Both the position numbers and the translations under genes were made by a program. A stretch of DNA of 64,000 nucleotides from Actimicrobium sp035984655 (lineage in GTDB: Bacteria > Pseudomonadota > Gammaproteobacteria > Burkholderiales > Burkholderiaceae_D): the NCBI RefSeq assembly GCF_035984655.1, contig NZ_JAXCHT010000011.1:1-64000 (forward strand), in the 5' to 3' direction. Shown in pieces: positions 46,492 to 55,087 of this stretch. Each line of letters starts with the position of its first letter. Position 1 is the first letter of the stretch. The notes under the pieces were generated by a model. It made no database searches, was not told where the DNA came from, and saw only the letters and a list, made by a program, of their open reading frames with translations.

Positions 46492-47324
46492 CCATGGCTG
46501 GATATCTGCAGGAAAGTGAACGTGCCGGACGCAACAAACCCATCACCGTCGTATCGCTGATGGCGCTGCGCAGCGGCGGCGAGAAGATCAGCATGCTGAC
46601 CTGTTACGACGCCAGCTTTGCGGCACTGATGGACCGCTGTGGCGTGGAAGTGCTGCTGGTTGGCGATTCGCTCGGGATGGTCTGCCAGGGCCATGATTCG
46701 ACACTGCCGGTGACGGTTGCCGACGTCGCCTATCACACCGCCAGCGTGGCGCGTGGCAATCACACCGCACTGCTGGTGGCCGACATGCCGTTCGGCAGCT
46801 ATGCCACGCCAGAGCTCGCCTACGCCAACGCGGTGGTGCTGATGCAGGCAGGCGCCCACATGGTCAAGCTCGAAGGCGGTGCGTGGCTGGTGGACACCGT
46901 AAAATTTCTGACCGAGCGCGGCGTGCCGGTGTGCGCGCATCTGGGCCTGACGCCGCAGTCGGTGCATCAGCTCGGTGGCTACCGGGTGCAGGGCAAGTCG
47001 ATCGAAAGCGCCGACCAGTTGCGCGCCGATGCGCTGGCCTTGCAAACAGCGGGGGCATCGATGCTGGTGCTGGAGGCAATCCCGGCTGCGCTCGGCAAGG
47101 AAACCACCGAATTGCTGGCGATTCCCACCATCGGCATTGGCGCCGGCCCCGATTGCGCCGGGCAGGTGCTGGTGATGCATGACATGCTGGGCGCATTCCC
47201 GGGTCGCAAGGCGCGCTTCGTCAAGAATTTCATGGACGGGCAAGGCAGCATTGAAGGCGCGGTGCGGGCGTATGTCGCAGCGGTCAAGGACGGCACGTTC
47301 CCGGCCGCCGAGCACTGTTTCTGA
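46488..47324 (+). CDS. panB: Ketopantoate hydroxymethyltransferase
   Basis: A 278-residue enzyme of pantothenate synthesis. Signatures are MLTCYDASFAALMDRCGVEV, VGDSLGMVCQGHDSTLPVT, VADMPFGSY and MVKLEGGAWLVDT. Either ATG 46488, overlapping the kinase stop, or ATG 46494, better spaced from GGGGA, may be the true start. panC is not beside it. Confidence 0.96.
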   Translation: MTMAGYLQESERAGRNKPITVVSLMALRSGGEKISMLTCYDASFAALMDRCGVEVLLVGDSLGMVCQGHDSTLPVTVADVAYHTASVARGNHTALLVADMPFGSYATPELAYANAVVLMQAGAHMVKLEGGAWLVDTVKFLTERGVPVCAHLGLTPQSVHQLGGYRVQGKSIESADQLRADALALQTAGASMLVLEAIPAALGKETTELLAIPTIGIGAGPDCAGQVLVMHDMLGAFPGRKARFVKNFMDGQGSIEGAVRAYVAAVKDGTFPAAEHCF

Positions 47325-47368
47325 TGCGGTGAAGCGCCCTTGTCAGGCGCGCCGGCCTGGCGCGTCGA

Positions 47369-48037
47369 TCAATATTCGTAGCGTGCCAGACTCGCCGCCA
47401 TCTTCCCGGCCAGTTCATCCGGGCCGCTGACGGTCACGCCGAGGTCGCGCAACAAACCATCCTTGAGCCTGTAAATCCAGCTGTGAATGGTGAGTTCCTG
47501 GCCGCGTTCCCAGGCATCCTGGACCAGCGTGGTCTGGCAAACGTTGGCGACCTGTTCAATGACGTTGAGCTCACAAAGACGGTCGAGCTGCTCGCCACTG
47601 GGGATGGTGTCGCCAAAGTAGCGACCATGCTTCTAATGCACGTCCTGCACGTGGCGCAGCCAGTTGTCGGCCAGGCCGACGCGCCGCCGGGTCAGCGCCG
47701 CGTGCACGCCGGAGCAACCGTAATGGCCGGACACCATGATGTGCTTCACCTGCAGCACATCGATGGCGAACTGCATCACGGACAGGCAATTCAGGTCGGA
47801 ATGGCACACCACGTTGGCGATATTGCGATGCACGAACAGCTCGCCCGGCAGCAGATCCACGATCTCATTGGCAGGCACTCGGCTGTCGGAGCACCCAATC
47901 CACAGGTAGTCGGGCGACTGCTGGGCGGTCAGCTTGGCAAAGAAGTCGACGTCATGATCGACCATCGACGCGGCCCACGCCCGATTGTTGCGAAACAGCT
48001 GTTCGAGCCCGACGCTGTCTTTGTTTTCATCTGTCAT
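47369..48037 (-). pseudogene. can: Beta-carbonic anhydrase gene with in-frame TAG
   Basis: Reading a single frame from ATG 48037 (AAGGAATTCGC upstream) to TGA 47371-47369 gives 222 codons of a beta-carbonic anhydrase with one TAG at codon 135 (47635-47633). Zinc ligands C49, D51, H105 and C108 are present in IGCSDSRVPANEIVD and HYGCSGVHAAL. After the stop the frame continues KHGRYFGDTIPSGEQLDRLC and WIYRLKDGLLRDLGVTVSGP, the normal C-terminal half. CAG to TAG (Gln to stop) is the likely event. The 134-residue product lacks the C-terminal dimer-forming part. Otherwise undamaged, so recent. Confidence 0.85.
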
Positions 48038-48104
48038 GCGAATTCCTTGGGATGATCGGAGCGCACGCATTTTAACTGTTAAGCGCGCCTTGCCCCCACT
48101 TCTG

Positions 48105-49244
48105 TCAGGCGGGCGGAAATGGCGCGCCGAAACGTTGCATGAATTGCTGGTCAATCCGGTTCTTCCAGTGCCAGACCCAGTTGCCTTGCCAGACCAAGCC
48201 GTACCACGAGGCAATCGCATGCCGGTCGCCGCATGACAGCAGCGACAGGTAGTCGCTTTGGGCGTGATAGCGGATCAGCTCCGCGCCGCCAAGCTGGCGC
48301 AGCAGATTGGCGGCCAGCACCGGCCCCTGGCGCACCGCAAACACGCCCGCCTTGGGACGTGGCTGGCTATCGTCGGTGGCAATATCGCCGGCGGCAAAGA
48401 CCTGCGGATGACTGACCGATTGCAAATGCGCATTGACCCGCACAAAACCATCGTCGCCGCACGCCAGTCCCGCATCGGCCGGCCACGCCTGCGGCGCCGC
48501 ACCGGTGGCCCAGATCAGCTGGTCACAGGCGGCCTGGCTGCCGTCGTCAAAAAACACCTGATCGGCGTCCACCCGCACGACTGCAGCGCCGGTCCGGATC
48601 GCCACACCGGCTTGCTCCAGTTGCCGGGTCATCAGGCGGGCCGCGCGGCGCGGATAGCCTGGCAGCAGCGCACCGCGACTGACCAGCGACCACTTGACCT
48701 GCTCGCGCTGTGCTTTCAGGCGATATGCCATCGCCAGCACCAGCTCGATGCCACCCGCGCCGCCGCCCACCATCACCATGTGGAGCGGTCGGTTCAGGCC
48801 GTCAAGCTGTGCCTGCAGCGCGCGCCAGTGTTGCAGAAACGGCCCGATCGGCTTGACCGGGAGTCCGGCCGCCGCCGCCCCGGCGATGCTGCCCAGCGGC
48901 GGCGTCGAACCGACATCCAGCGAAACCAGATCGAATGGCCACCACGCGCCATTGGCCCAGGCGGCATTACGGGTCAGGTCAAGACGCTCCACCGTCGCCT
49001 GCACCAGTTGCACGCCGGCGGCAGCGGCCAGCGCGCGCAAATCGACATGGCATTCCTTGATGCGGTAATGGCCGGCAACCAGGCCCGGCAGCATGCCGGA
49101 ATACGGCGTGTCGAGATCGCTGCTCAATAGAGTGACATCAAACTGTATGCGCAAAGCGACGTCACAATGACGCAAGGCTTCAAGTACAAAAAGATGGGCA
49201 TGACCGCCACCGACAAGCAGCAGTCGTTTTCGATGTGTCGTCAA
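48105..49244 (-). CDS. FAD-dependent oxidoreductase, SelD-associated type
   Basis: A 379-residue pyridine-nucleotide-disulphide oxidoreductase-like protein. Two dinucleotide-binding motifs, LLLVGGGHAHLFVLEAL and MVMVGGGAGGIELVLAMAY, and the FAD-contact FAAGDIATDD are present. The DTPYSGMLPGLVAGHYRIKE motif places it in the group often fused to the N-terminus of selenophosphate synthetase (SelD) or encoded beside it. Here it stands alone with no selD in the window. It lies behind a broken carbonic anhydrase and is divergent from rpfF. Exact reaction unknown; a type II NADH dehydrogenase-like role is the alternative. Confidence 0.82.
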   Translation of the reverse strand: MTTHRKRLLLVGGGHAHLFVLEALRHCDVALRIQFDVTLLSSDLDTPYSGMLPGLVAGHYRIKECHVDLRALAAAAGVQLVQATVERLDLTRNAAWANGAWWPFDLVSLDVGSTPPLGSIAGAAAAGLPVKPIGPFLQHWRALQAQLDGLNRPLHMVMVGGGAGGIELVLAMAYRLKAQREQVKWSLVSRGALLPGYPRRAARLMTRQLEQAGVAIRTGAAVVRVDADQVFFDDGSQAACDQLIWATGAAPQAWPADAGLACGDDGFVRVNAHLQSVSHPQVFAAGDIATDDSQPRPKAGVFAVRQGPVLAANLLRQLGGAELIRYHAQSDYLSLLSCGDRHAIASWYGLVWQGNWVWHWKNRIDQQFMQRFGAPFPPA

Positions 49245-49455
49245 ATTCAGTGTCAGGCAAAATTCGGACTTTCACCATACCACGCAGCGTCGGAAAAAAC
49301 GCATGCCAAGCCCGCAAAGGTTTCCCTTGTGGAGTTTATCTTGCAGAAAAGTCATTCTATTTGCCGCTTTGAACGTGGCCCGGTCCCATTACGATGCTTA
49401 CTTACGGGCACGCAAGCAACCTCCACTTCTCAACATACTGCCAAGGCAAACCACC

Positions 49456-50403
49456 ATGAACGCCATGACCGATCTGACCAATTTACGCGTGCCCCTGCCC
49501 TCCATTACCGCCCGCGGCATATCGCGGCGCCAGCTTGACCTCGAATACGATCCCGAAAACAGGGTCCTGTGGACCTTCATGAAACCGGCCGGCACGCCCT
49601 GCTTCAATTTGGGTTTGCTCAATGAATTGCGCGCCAATGACAAGCTGTTTGAAACCAACGGCGGTCAGGTCGACATCGACGGCACGCTGTATCCGGTGGA
49701 TTTCAGTGTCGGCGCCTCGCGCATCACCAACGTCTTCAACTACGGCGGCGACCTGGCCCTGTTCGTGTTGCTGATCAAGTCGCGTGATCGCGATGCGCTG
49801 CTGCACTACGCGCGCCTGTGCGTCGACACCCTGTACGGACGGCTGACCAGTTTCGACACCAATGTCGTCACGATTTCCTTGCTGCAGGGCGATGCGCTCG
49901 GCGGCGGTTTTGAAAGTGCGCTGGCCAGCCATGTGCTGATCGCGGAAGACACCGCACGCATGGGTTTCCCGGAAATCCTGTTCAACCTGTTTCCTGGCAT
50001 GGGCGCCTACAGCCTGTTGAGCCGACGGGTCGGTGCGAAAAAGGCGGAAGAGATCATTCTGAGCGGGAAGATCTACTCGGCGCAGGAGATGTTCGACCTC
50101 GGCCTGATCGACGTGATCGTGCCTGCCGGCCGTGGCGAAGCCGCCGTCAACGACTATGTGCGCCGTAACAGCAAACGCAGCAATGGCTTGCGCGCGATGT
50201 TCGAATGCCGTCGGCACACCCAGCCCATTTCGTATGAAGAACTGATGGGCATCACCGAAGTATGGGTCGATGCCGCGTTGCGCCTGCAGGACAAGGATCT
50301 GAAAATGATGGGCCGACTGGTCCGCTCCCAGTTGCGCCAACAGGAAGCGCGCCGCAATGGCATGCCGATGGTGGAAGAAGATCTGGAGCTGGCGCTGGGT
50401 TGA
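49456..50403 (+). CDS. rpfF: RpfF-type DSF synthase (crotonase family)
   Basis: A 315-residue crotonase-superfamily enzyme. GDALGGGFESALASHVLIAE and MGFPEILFNLFPGMGAYSLL match the RpfF core; E153 and E173 are 20 residues apart, as the catalytic pair E141/E161 in Xanthomonas RpfF. Such enzymes dehydrate and release 3-hydroxyacyl-ACP to give cis-2-unsaturated fatty acid signals (DSF). The start at 49456 gives MNAMTDLTNLR; no strong ribosome site. Convergent with the iron-enzyme gene; rpfC and rpfG lie 0.8-4 kb further on. Product chain length unknown. Confidence 0.88.
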   Translation: MNAMTDLTNLRVPLPSITARGISRRQLDLEYDPENRVLWTFMKPAGTPCFNLGLLNELRANDKLFETNGGQVDIDGTLYPVDFSVGASRITNVFNYGGDLALFVLLIKSRDRDALLHYARLCVDTLYGRLTSFDTNVVTISLLQGDALGGGFESALASHVLIAEDTARMGFPEILFNLFPGMGAYSLLSRRVGAKKAEEIILSGKIYSAQEMFDLGLIDVIVPAGRGEAAVNDYVRRNSKRSNGLRAMFECRRHTQPISYEELMGITEVWVDAALRLQDKDLKMMGRLVRSQLRQQEARRNGMPMVEEDLELALG

Positions 50404-50427
50404 CGGCGCCGGATTGACGACGGCCCA

Positions 50428-50453
50428 GCCTGCGCCCAACGCGGCGCGCAGGC
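50428..50453. terminator. Hairpin between convergent genes
   Basis: GCCTGCGC (50428-50435) pairs with GCGCAGGC (50446-50453) across a ten-base loop between the convergent rpfF and iron-enzyme stops. There is no T-run, so termination by this hairpin alone is uncertain. Confidence 0.4.
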
Positions 50454-50463
50454 GGGGCAGCAG

Positions 50464-51114
50464 TTACGCGCGATTCGTGCTGAGGAACTGGGTGAACAGG
50501 TAAAAGTTCATCTGGATCGCATTGATGACCAGTTCCTGCACTGCCGGGTCCTCAATGGTCTGCAGTAGCGTGCGCAAGCGCGCCATGTGCTCCACATCCA
50601 TCGACGCATGCGAATCGAGGAAGCTGAATCCCTTCGGCAGTTCCATGCCCAGCCCGCCGGCAACCGCGCCGGCAACCTGGCCGCCGTACACCGACGAAAC
50701 GATTTCCAGCACGTACAGCATCCCCAGGACACAGCAGGGGTGGATGCGCTCGGCCGAATGGTAGTTGTAGGCGATCATCGCCTGCACTGCCGCCGAGGGC
50801 TGCGATGCGCGCACCGTGGCGGGGGCAATGTCGAAGGCGCCGAGGTCGTCCAGCACCAGGTTCTCATGGCCCTTTTCGTCCTCGATGTTGTGGTACAGGT
50901 GATAGCGCACGTCGATGAATTGATCGGGACACCGACTGGCCGCCGTGGCCATGATCGGGCAGAAATGCCAGACGACGTGATACAGGTCGAGCAGGAAATC
51001 CTCATAGGAGGCGCGCGACATTTTTCCGTGCAACATATCCTGCACGGCGGGAATTCCCTCCATCTCGCGCCGATTGGTATCGGTCGCTTCCAGCAAACGA
51101 ATAAAAAAAGACAT
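50464..51114 (-). CDS. Haem-oxygenase-like iron-containing enzyme
   Basis: A 216-residue all-helical protein of the TenA/PqqC/haem-oxygenase-like superfamily. Potential metal ligands follow the pattern of haem-oxygenase-like diiron oxidases: acidic residues and H83 in HNIEDEKGHENL, E137 in MLYVLEIVSS, and H169-x3-D173-x2-H176 in SHASMDVEHM. TenA's catalytic Cys is not evident, so a redox or oxygenase role is more likely than thiaminase. It lies between rpfF and rpfC, downstream of rpfC on the same strand by about 50 bases, so it may be transcribed with rpfG-rpfC. Substrate unknown. Confidence 0.75.
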   Translation of the reverse strand: MSFFIRLLEATDTNRREMEGIPAVQDMLHGKMSRASYEDFLLDLYHVVWHFCPIMATAASRCPDQFIDVRYHLYHNIEDEKGHENLVLDDLGAFDIAPATVRASQPSAAVQAMIAYNYHSAERIHPCCVLGMLYVLEIVSSVYGGQVAGAVAGGLGMELPKGFSFLDSHASMDVEHMARLRTLLQTIEDPAVQELVINAIQMNFYLFTQFLSTNRA

Positions 51115-51163
51115 GGCAGTACTCCGTCAATGAAAAGTCATAGGGTTGGGAAAATCCTGGAAT

Positions 51164-53800
51164 CTAGCGCCTGTGCGCAGCGGACTGGGCGCGCAGCCGC
51201 CGGTAATGATCGAGCGCCGTCAGCAGTTCCTGGAAAGCCTGTTGCAGCAATGCCAGCGCTGCTGCCGGTTCGTTGCGCAGATCGGCTTCGCTGCGGCTTT
51301 CGAGCAAGGCGCAGGTGGTGCGCAGCGATATCGCACCAATGCTCATTGATGCGCCCTTGAGCGCATGCAACAGATCCTTGATGTCGCCGAAGTGTTGGTC
51401 CTGAAAGCTGCGCTCGATTTGCTGCATCAGGTTGCGGCCGTCTTCGATGAATCCGTTCAGGACACCGTCGACAAAACGGCCATCCTGGCCGATCGCATCG
51501 AGCTCCGCCAGCGTGGCGTAATTGAGCACGGCCGCGTCTTCGATGGGCTGACTGAGAATCGGCCTGATCGTCGCCACCTTGGGCAACGACGCCGGCGGGA
51601 GCAACTGCAGCTGCAACGGCTGGCGGCCAAACTGGCTGGTCAGGCGATCGAGGGTGTCGAGCAGCGTCCCGATCTGAATCGGCTTGGGCAGGAATTGATC
51701 AACGCCGGCCGCCAGGCATTCGGCGATGGTCTCGGCCGTGACATCGGCGGACAGCATGATGACCGGCAAATGGCGCGCACGCGAGCCGGTGAAGCGCATC
51801 GCCCGGGTCGCTTCCAGGCCGTTCATCTCGGGCATGTTCATGTCCAGGATCACCGCATCGAAATCCTGTTGCTGCAGCTGGTCGAGCGCCTGTTCGCCAT
51901 TTTCCACCAGCGTGCAGGCATGGCCGGCGCGCTCCAGCATCTTGCGAATGACCATGCGGTTGGTCGGATTGTCTTCGGCGACCAGCAATTGATATCGGGC
52001 TGCTTGGGGCGCTGTCACCACAGCCGAGGGCACCGCAGACAGCAGCGGCGCTTCCGGCCGCACCAACCCGCCATCGCGCGGCGCAATCGCGTGCAATACG
52101 TTTTGCAACAGCTGAGATTTCAAGGGCAGCCGCAGCACCGCCTGCAACCCGGCCTGCTCGGCCAGTTGGCCGCGTGCATGGCTGTTCGTCACCGCGCTGT
52201 CGCATAAAATCACCGGAAAGTCATCGCGTCCGGCAGACGCCTGCAACACCGACACCAGCCCGCGCAATTCCGCCAGCTTGAGTGCATCGCCAATCCGCAG
52301 CGTGGCCGCGCCCAGCAGCACCAGATCGCAGCCGGCGTCGGCATGTATCTCGCGTTCCCGCGCCAGCACTGCCTGCGCGCCAGCACTATCGACAGCGGTC
52401 GTGTGCGGTATCGCCAGCGTGTCGAGCAACGCCGCCAAGGCGTGCTCCTCTGCAGCGGAGAATCCGGCCAGCAAGACGCGCCGCACACCAGGTGGCGCCG
52501 ACCATGGCAGCGCAGGCTGCTTGTTCAGTCCCAGCTCAAACCAGAATGTGCTGCCGACGCCCACTTCGCTGCGCAACCCCAGCTGACCGCCCATCAGGTC
52601 GACCAGCTCGCGCGCGATCGTATTGCCCAGCCCGGTGCCGCCATAGCGGCGCGAGGTCGAGGCATCGGCCTGGGTAAAACTGTCGAAGACCTTGCCCTGT
52701 GCGGCCGGAGCAATCCCGATACCGGTATCCTCGACCTCGAAGCGCAGGAGCGCGCGCTGATCCGAATCGGAGATGCATTCGATACGCAGAACGATGCGAC
52801 CCTGCTTGGTGAATTTGACCGCGTTCGACAACAGGTTGACCAGCACCTGACGCAAATGATGGGGATCGCCGCGCAGTGCAAACGGCGCGGCGGGATCGAC
52901 CCGCACCAGCAATGGCAACCCGCGCGCGTTGGCTTGGTATTTGAAAATGTCGACGGTGCTGTTGATCAGGTCGTGCAGGTCGAACGCAATCTCCTCGATC
53001 AGGAGTTTGCCGGCTTCGATCTTGGAAAAATCAAGCACATCCTCGACCAGTGCCAGCATCAGGTGCGAGGCGTTGTCGAGGCTGCGGACCATCTCGTCCT
53101 GTTCGCGATTGAGCGCGGTGCTTTGCAGCAGATTGGCCATCCCGATGATCGCATTGAGCGGCGTGCGCAGTTCATGGCTGACCGATGAAATGAAACTGCG
53201 TTTGGCCAGATTGGCGGCCTCTTCCTGCTGCAACGCCCGCGTCAGCCGGGTCACCAGCGTGCTGAAATACAGACCAATCAGAATGATCCCGCCCCACAGG
53301 CTCAGCCCGAGTTGTTGGTGCTGCTTCCAGTACTCGACTGTCATCAGCACGATCGAAAACCCGAGCAGCGACCCGGCCAGCGACACGAACAGGTACGCTT
53401 TGCCAAAGCGAAATCCATTGCCAAACGTGATCCACAAATAAAACAGATAGATCGACACGCCAAGCTCGTCGGCATAAACCAGGCCGAAGGACACGCCCGC
53501 CGTGTCATTCAGGATGCCGATCACGCGGCGCACGGCAATTGCCTGCGGATGCAGCGCAATATCGACCAGCAACAGGGTGCTCAGGCACAGGAAGAAGCCG
53601 ATGGTGGGGAGCAGGCTCGCGGTGGTGTCCGATGTCGGGGTAAACCACACCACGTAGGCGCAAATGAGGATCGCAATCACCATCCGCACCACGGCCTGTT
53701 CGTGCTCGCTGTTCGGATGCCGCATAAAGCGGAGCATCGCCGCCCTGGCGCCCGTCAGAAAGGATCGCAGGCCGACGACGCGCATCCAGCTTCTAGCCAT
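51164..53800 (-). CDS. rpfC: RpfC-type hybrid sensor kinase with Hpt domain
   Basis: An 878-residue DSF-sensor-like hybrid kinase. The N-terminus NSEHEQAVVRMVIAILICAY opens a five-span input domain (about 36-185) very like RpfC. Then HisKA with H209 in SVSHELRTPLN, an ATPase domain (N-box LVNLLSNAVKF, DTGIGI, GGTGLG), a degenerate receiver about 438-572 lacking the phospho-Asp (DLVLLGAA), a true receiver with D653 and K706, and an Hpt domain with H812 in LLHALKGASMS. Xanthomonas RpfC has one receiver, so the extra degenerate one is unusual. The start at 53800 overlaps the rpfG stop; 53785 is possible. Confidence 0.9.
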   Translation of the reverse strand: MARSWMRVVGLRSFLTGARAAMLRFMRHPNSEHEQAVVRMVIAILICAYVVWFTPTSDTTASLLPTIGFFLCLSTLLLVDIALHPQAIAVRRVIGILNDTAGVSFGLVYADELGVSIYLFYLWITFGNGFRFGKAYLFVSLAGSLLGFSIVLMTVEYWKQHQQLGLSLWGGIILIGLYFSTLVTRLTRALQQEEAANLAKRSFISSVSHELRTPLNAIIGMANLLQSTALNREQDEMVRSLDNASHLMLALVEDVLDFSKIEAGKLLIEEIAFDLHDLINSTVDIFKYQANARGLPLLVRVDPAAPFALRGDPHHLRQVLVNLLSNAVKFTKQGRIVLRIECISDSDQRALLRFEVEDTGIGIAPAAQGKVFDSFTQADASTSRRYGGTGLGNTIARELVDLMGGQLGLRSEVGVGSTFWFELGLNKQPALPWSAPPGVRRVLLAGFSAAEEHALAALLDTLAIPHTTAVDSAGAQAVLAREREIHADAGCDLVLLGAATLRIGDALKLAELRGLVSVLQASAGRDDFPVILCDSAVTNSHARGQLAEQAGLQAVLRLPLKSQLLQNVLHAIAPRDGGLVRPEAPLLSAVPSAVVTAPQAARYQLLVAEDNPTNRMVIRKMLERAGHACTLVENGEQALDQLQQQDFDAVILDMNMPEMNGLEATRAMRFTGSRARHLPVIMLSADVTAETIAECLAAGVDQFLPKPIQIGTLLDTLDRLTSQFGRQPLQLQLLPPASLPKVATIRPILSQPIEDAAVLNYATLAELDAIGQDGRFVDGVLNGFIEDGRNLMQQIERSFQDQHFGDIKDLLHALKGASMSIGAISLRTTCALLESRSEADLRNEPAAALALLQQAFQELLTALDHYRRLRAQSAAHRR

Positions 53801-54905
53801 GGGACGGCGACGGCGTCGTCGCCGCATCGAGAATCGCGACGATCTCGGCGGCATGCGCCACAAAGGCATCGACCACCACAGGATCGAAACGCTGCCCCTT
53901 GTGCGCCAGCAAATAGTCGAGCGCGGCGCGCCATTCCATCGGCGCCACGCCGGACTGCGCCGTGGTCAGGGTATCGAAGACATCGGCCACGGCGACAATC
54001 CTGGCTTCGAGCGGAATCGCATGGCCCGCGAGCCCGCCCGGGTAACCGCTGCCGTTAAACTCCTGGTGGTGATGCAGCGCGATGCGCGCGGCTACCTGCA
54101 GGAATCGCGAAGGACTGTTCTTGAGCAGATCGTGGCCGAGATGCGCATGGGTTTGCATGATCACCGCTTCTTGCGGCGTGAGCTCGGCGGCCTTTTGCAT
54201 GATCGCATCGGGAATGCAGATCTTGCCGATGTCATGCATTGGCGCTGCCAGCTCGATGGCTTCGACCTCGTCATCGGACAGGCCGAGAGACCGCGCGATC
54301 AGTGCGGCAAAGGCAGACAGGCGCAACAAATGGGCGCCGGTCACCAGCTCGCGTTTTTCCGCCGCGCGTGCCAGCCGGCACAGGGTATCGACTTCCAGCA
54401 AGCGCAGTTCGCGGGTGACGTCCAGCACGCGCGCTTCCATGATGCGGGCGTGATTACTGTTGATCAGATATTGCTGGCGCAAATTGAGCAGATTCTGGCA
54501 ACGCGCGCGACACTCGATGGGATCAACCGGACGAATCAGGAAATCGGTGGCGCCGACTTCGAACGCGCTGTAGCGCACTTCGCGATCGCTGACCACGGTG
54601 GTCATGACGATCGGCAGCTGCTCGTAGGTGTACATGCTGCGCAGCTGGCGAATGGTCTCGATGCCATCGAGCTGCGGCATCTTGTAATCGGTCAGCACCA
54701 GGTCGACCGGAAACTGCCGGATATAGTCAATTGCTTCGACCGGATTGGAGAACATCACGGTCTGGATGGAGCGGTCAATTCCCTTGACGACTTCCGCCAG
54801 GATCAGGCGGCCGGTACTTTGGTCATCGATGATGACAACGGTCTGCGTCACACCCGGCGGCGGTCTGATTGCATGGACTGTGGCCGGGCTTGATTGGACA
54901 GACAT
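53793..54905 (-). CDS. rpfG: RpfG-type response regulator, HD-GYP phosphodiesterase
   Basis: A 370-residue regulator. Receiver domain (20-135) with D27/D28 and phospho-site D73 in LVLTDYKMP; HD-GYP domain (about 165-355) with H224-D225 in MHDIGKICIPD and the GYP loop HHQEFNGSGYPGGL at 279-292. Compared with the standard HHExxDGxGYP, Glu is Gln and Asp is Asn, but the HD pair and GYP are kept. RpfG hydrolyses cyclic di-GMP when phosphorylated through RpfC. It leads the operon rpfG-rpfC, overlapping by eight bases. Confidence 0.92.
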   Translation of the reverse strand: MSVQSSPATVHAIRPPPGVTQTVVIIDDQSTGRLILAEVVKGIDRSIQTVMFSNPVEAIDYIRQFPVDLVLTDYKMPQLDGIETIRQLRSMYTYEQLPIVMTTVVSDREVRYSAFEVGATDFLIRPVDPIECRARCQNLLNLRQQYLINSNHARIMEARVLDVTRELRLLEVDTLCRLARAAEKRELVTGAHLLRLSAFAALIARSLGLSDDEVEAIELAAPMHDIGKICIPDAIMQKAAELTPQEAVIMQTHAHLGHDLLKNSPSRFLQVAARIALHHHQEFNGSGYPGGLAGHAIPLEARIVAVADVFDTLTTAQSGVAPMEWRAALDYLLAHKGQRFDPVVVDAFVAHAAEIVAILDAATTPSPSHG

Positions 54906-54971
54906 GGTTGACTCATTGCAAGTTATTTGAGATTTGAGTATGCCGCAGAATCATGAACACTGTGAACTTAT

Positions 54972-55006
54972 TGTTTTAAAAAATTAACATAATCCGGCAG
55001 GCCGGA
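54972..55006 (-). terminator. Possible terminator of the chalcone-isomerase-like gene
   Basis: On the minus strand TCCGGC and GCCGGA form a six-base stem with a two-base loop (55006-54993), followed by TTATGTTAATTTTTT. It lies about 80 bases after the stop of the gene at 55088. Confidence 0.4.
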
Positions 55007-55087
55007 GCGTCCCGCGCCGCCACCGAATCAGCGCAGGTTCAGGACGCGCTCCGCATCACGGCGACCGCACATCGCGGCCGCGTCAGA

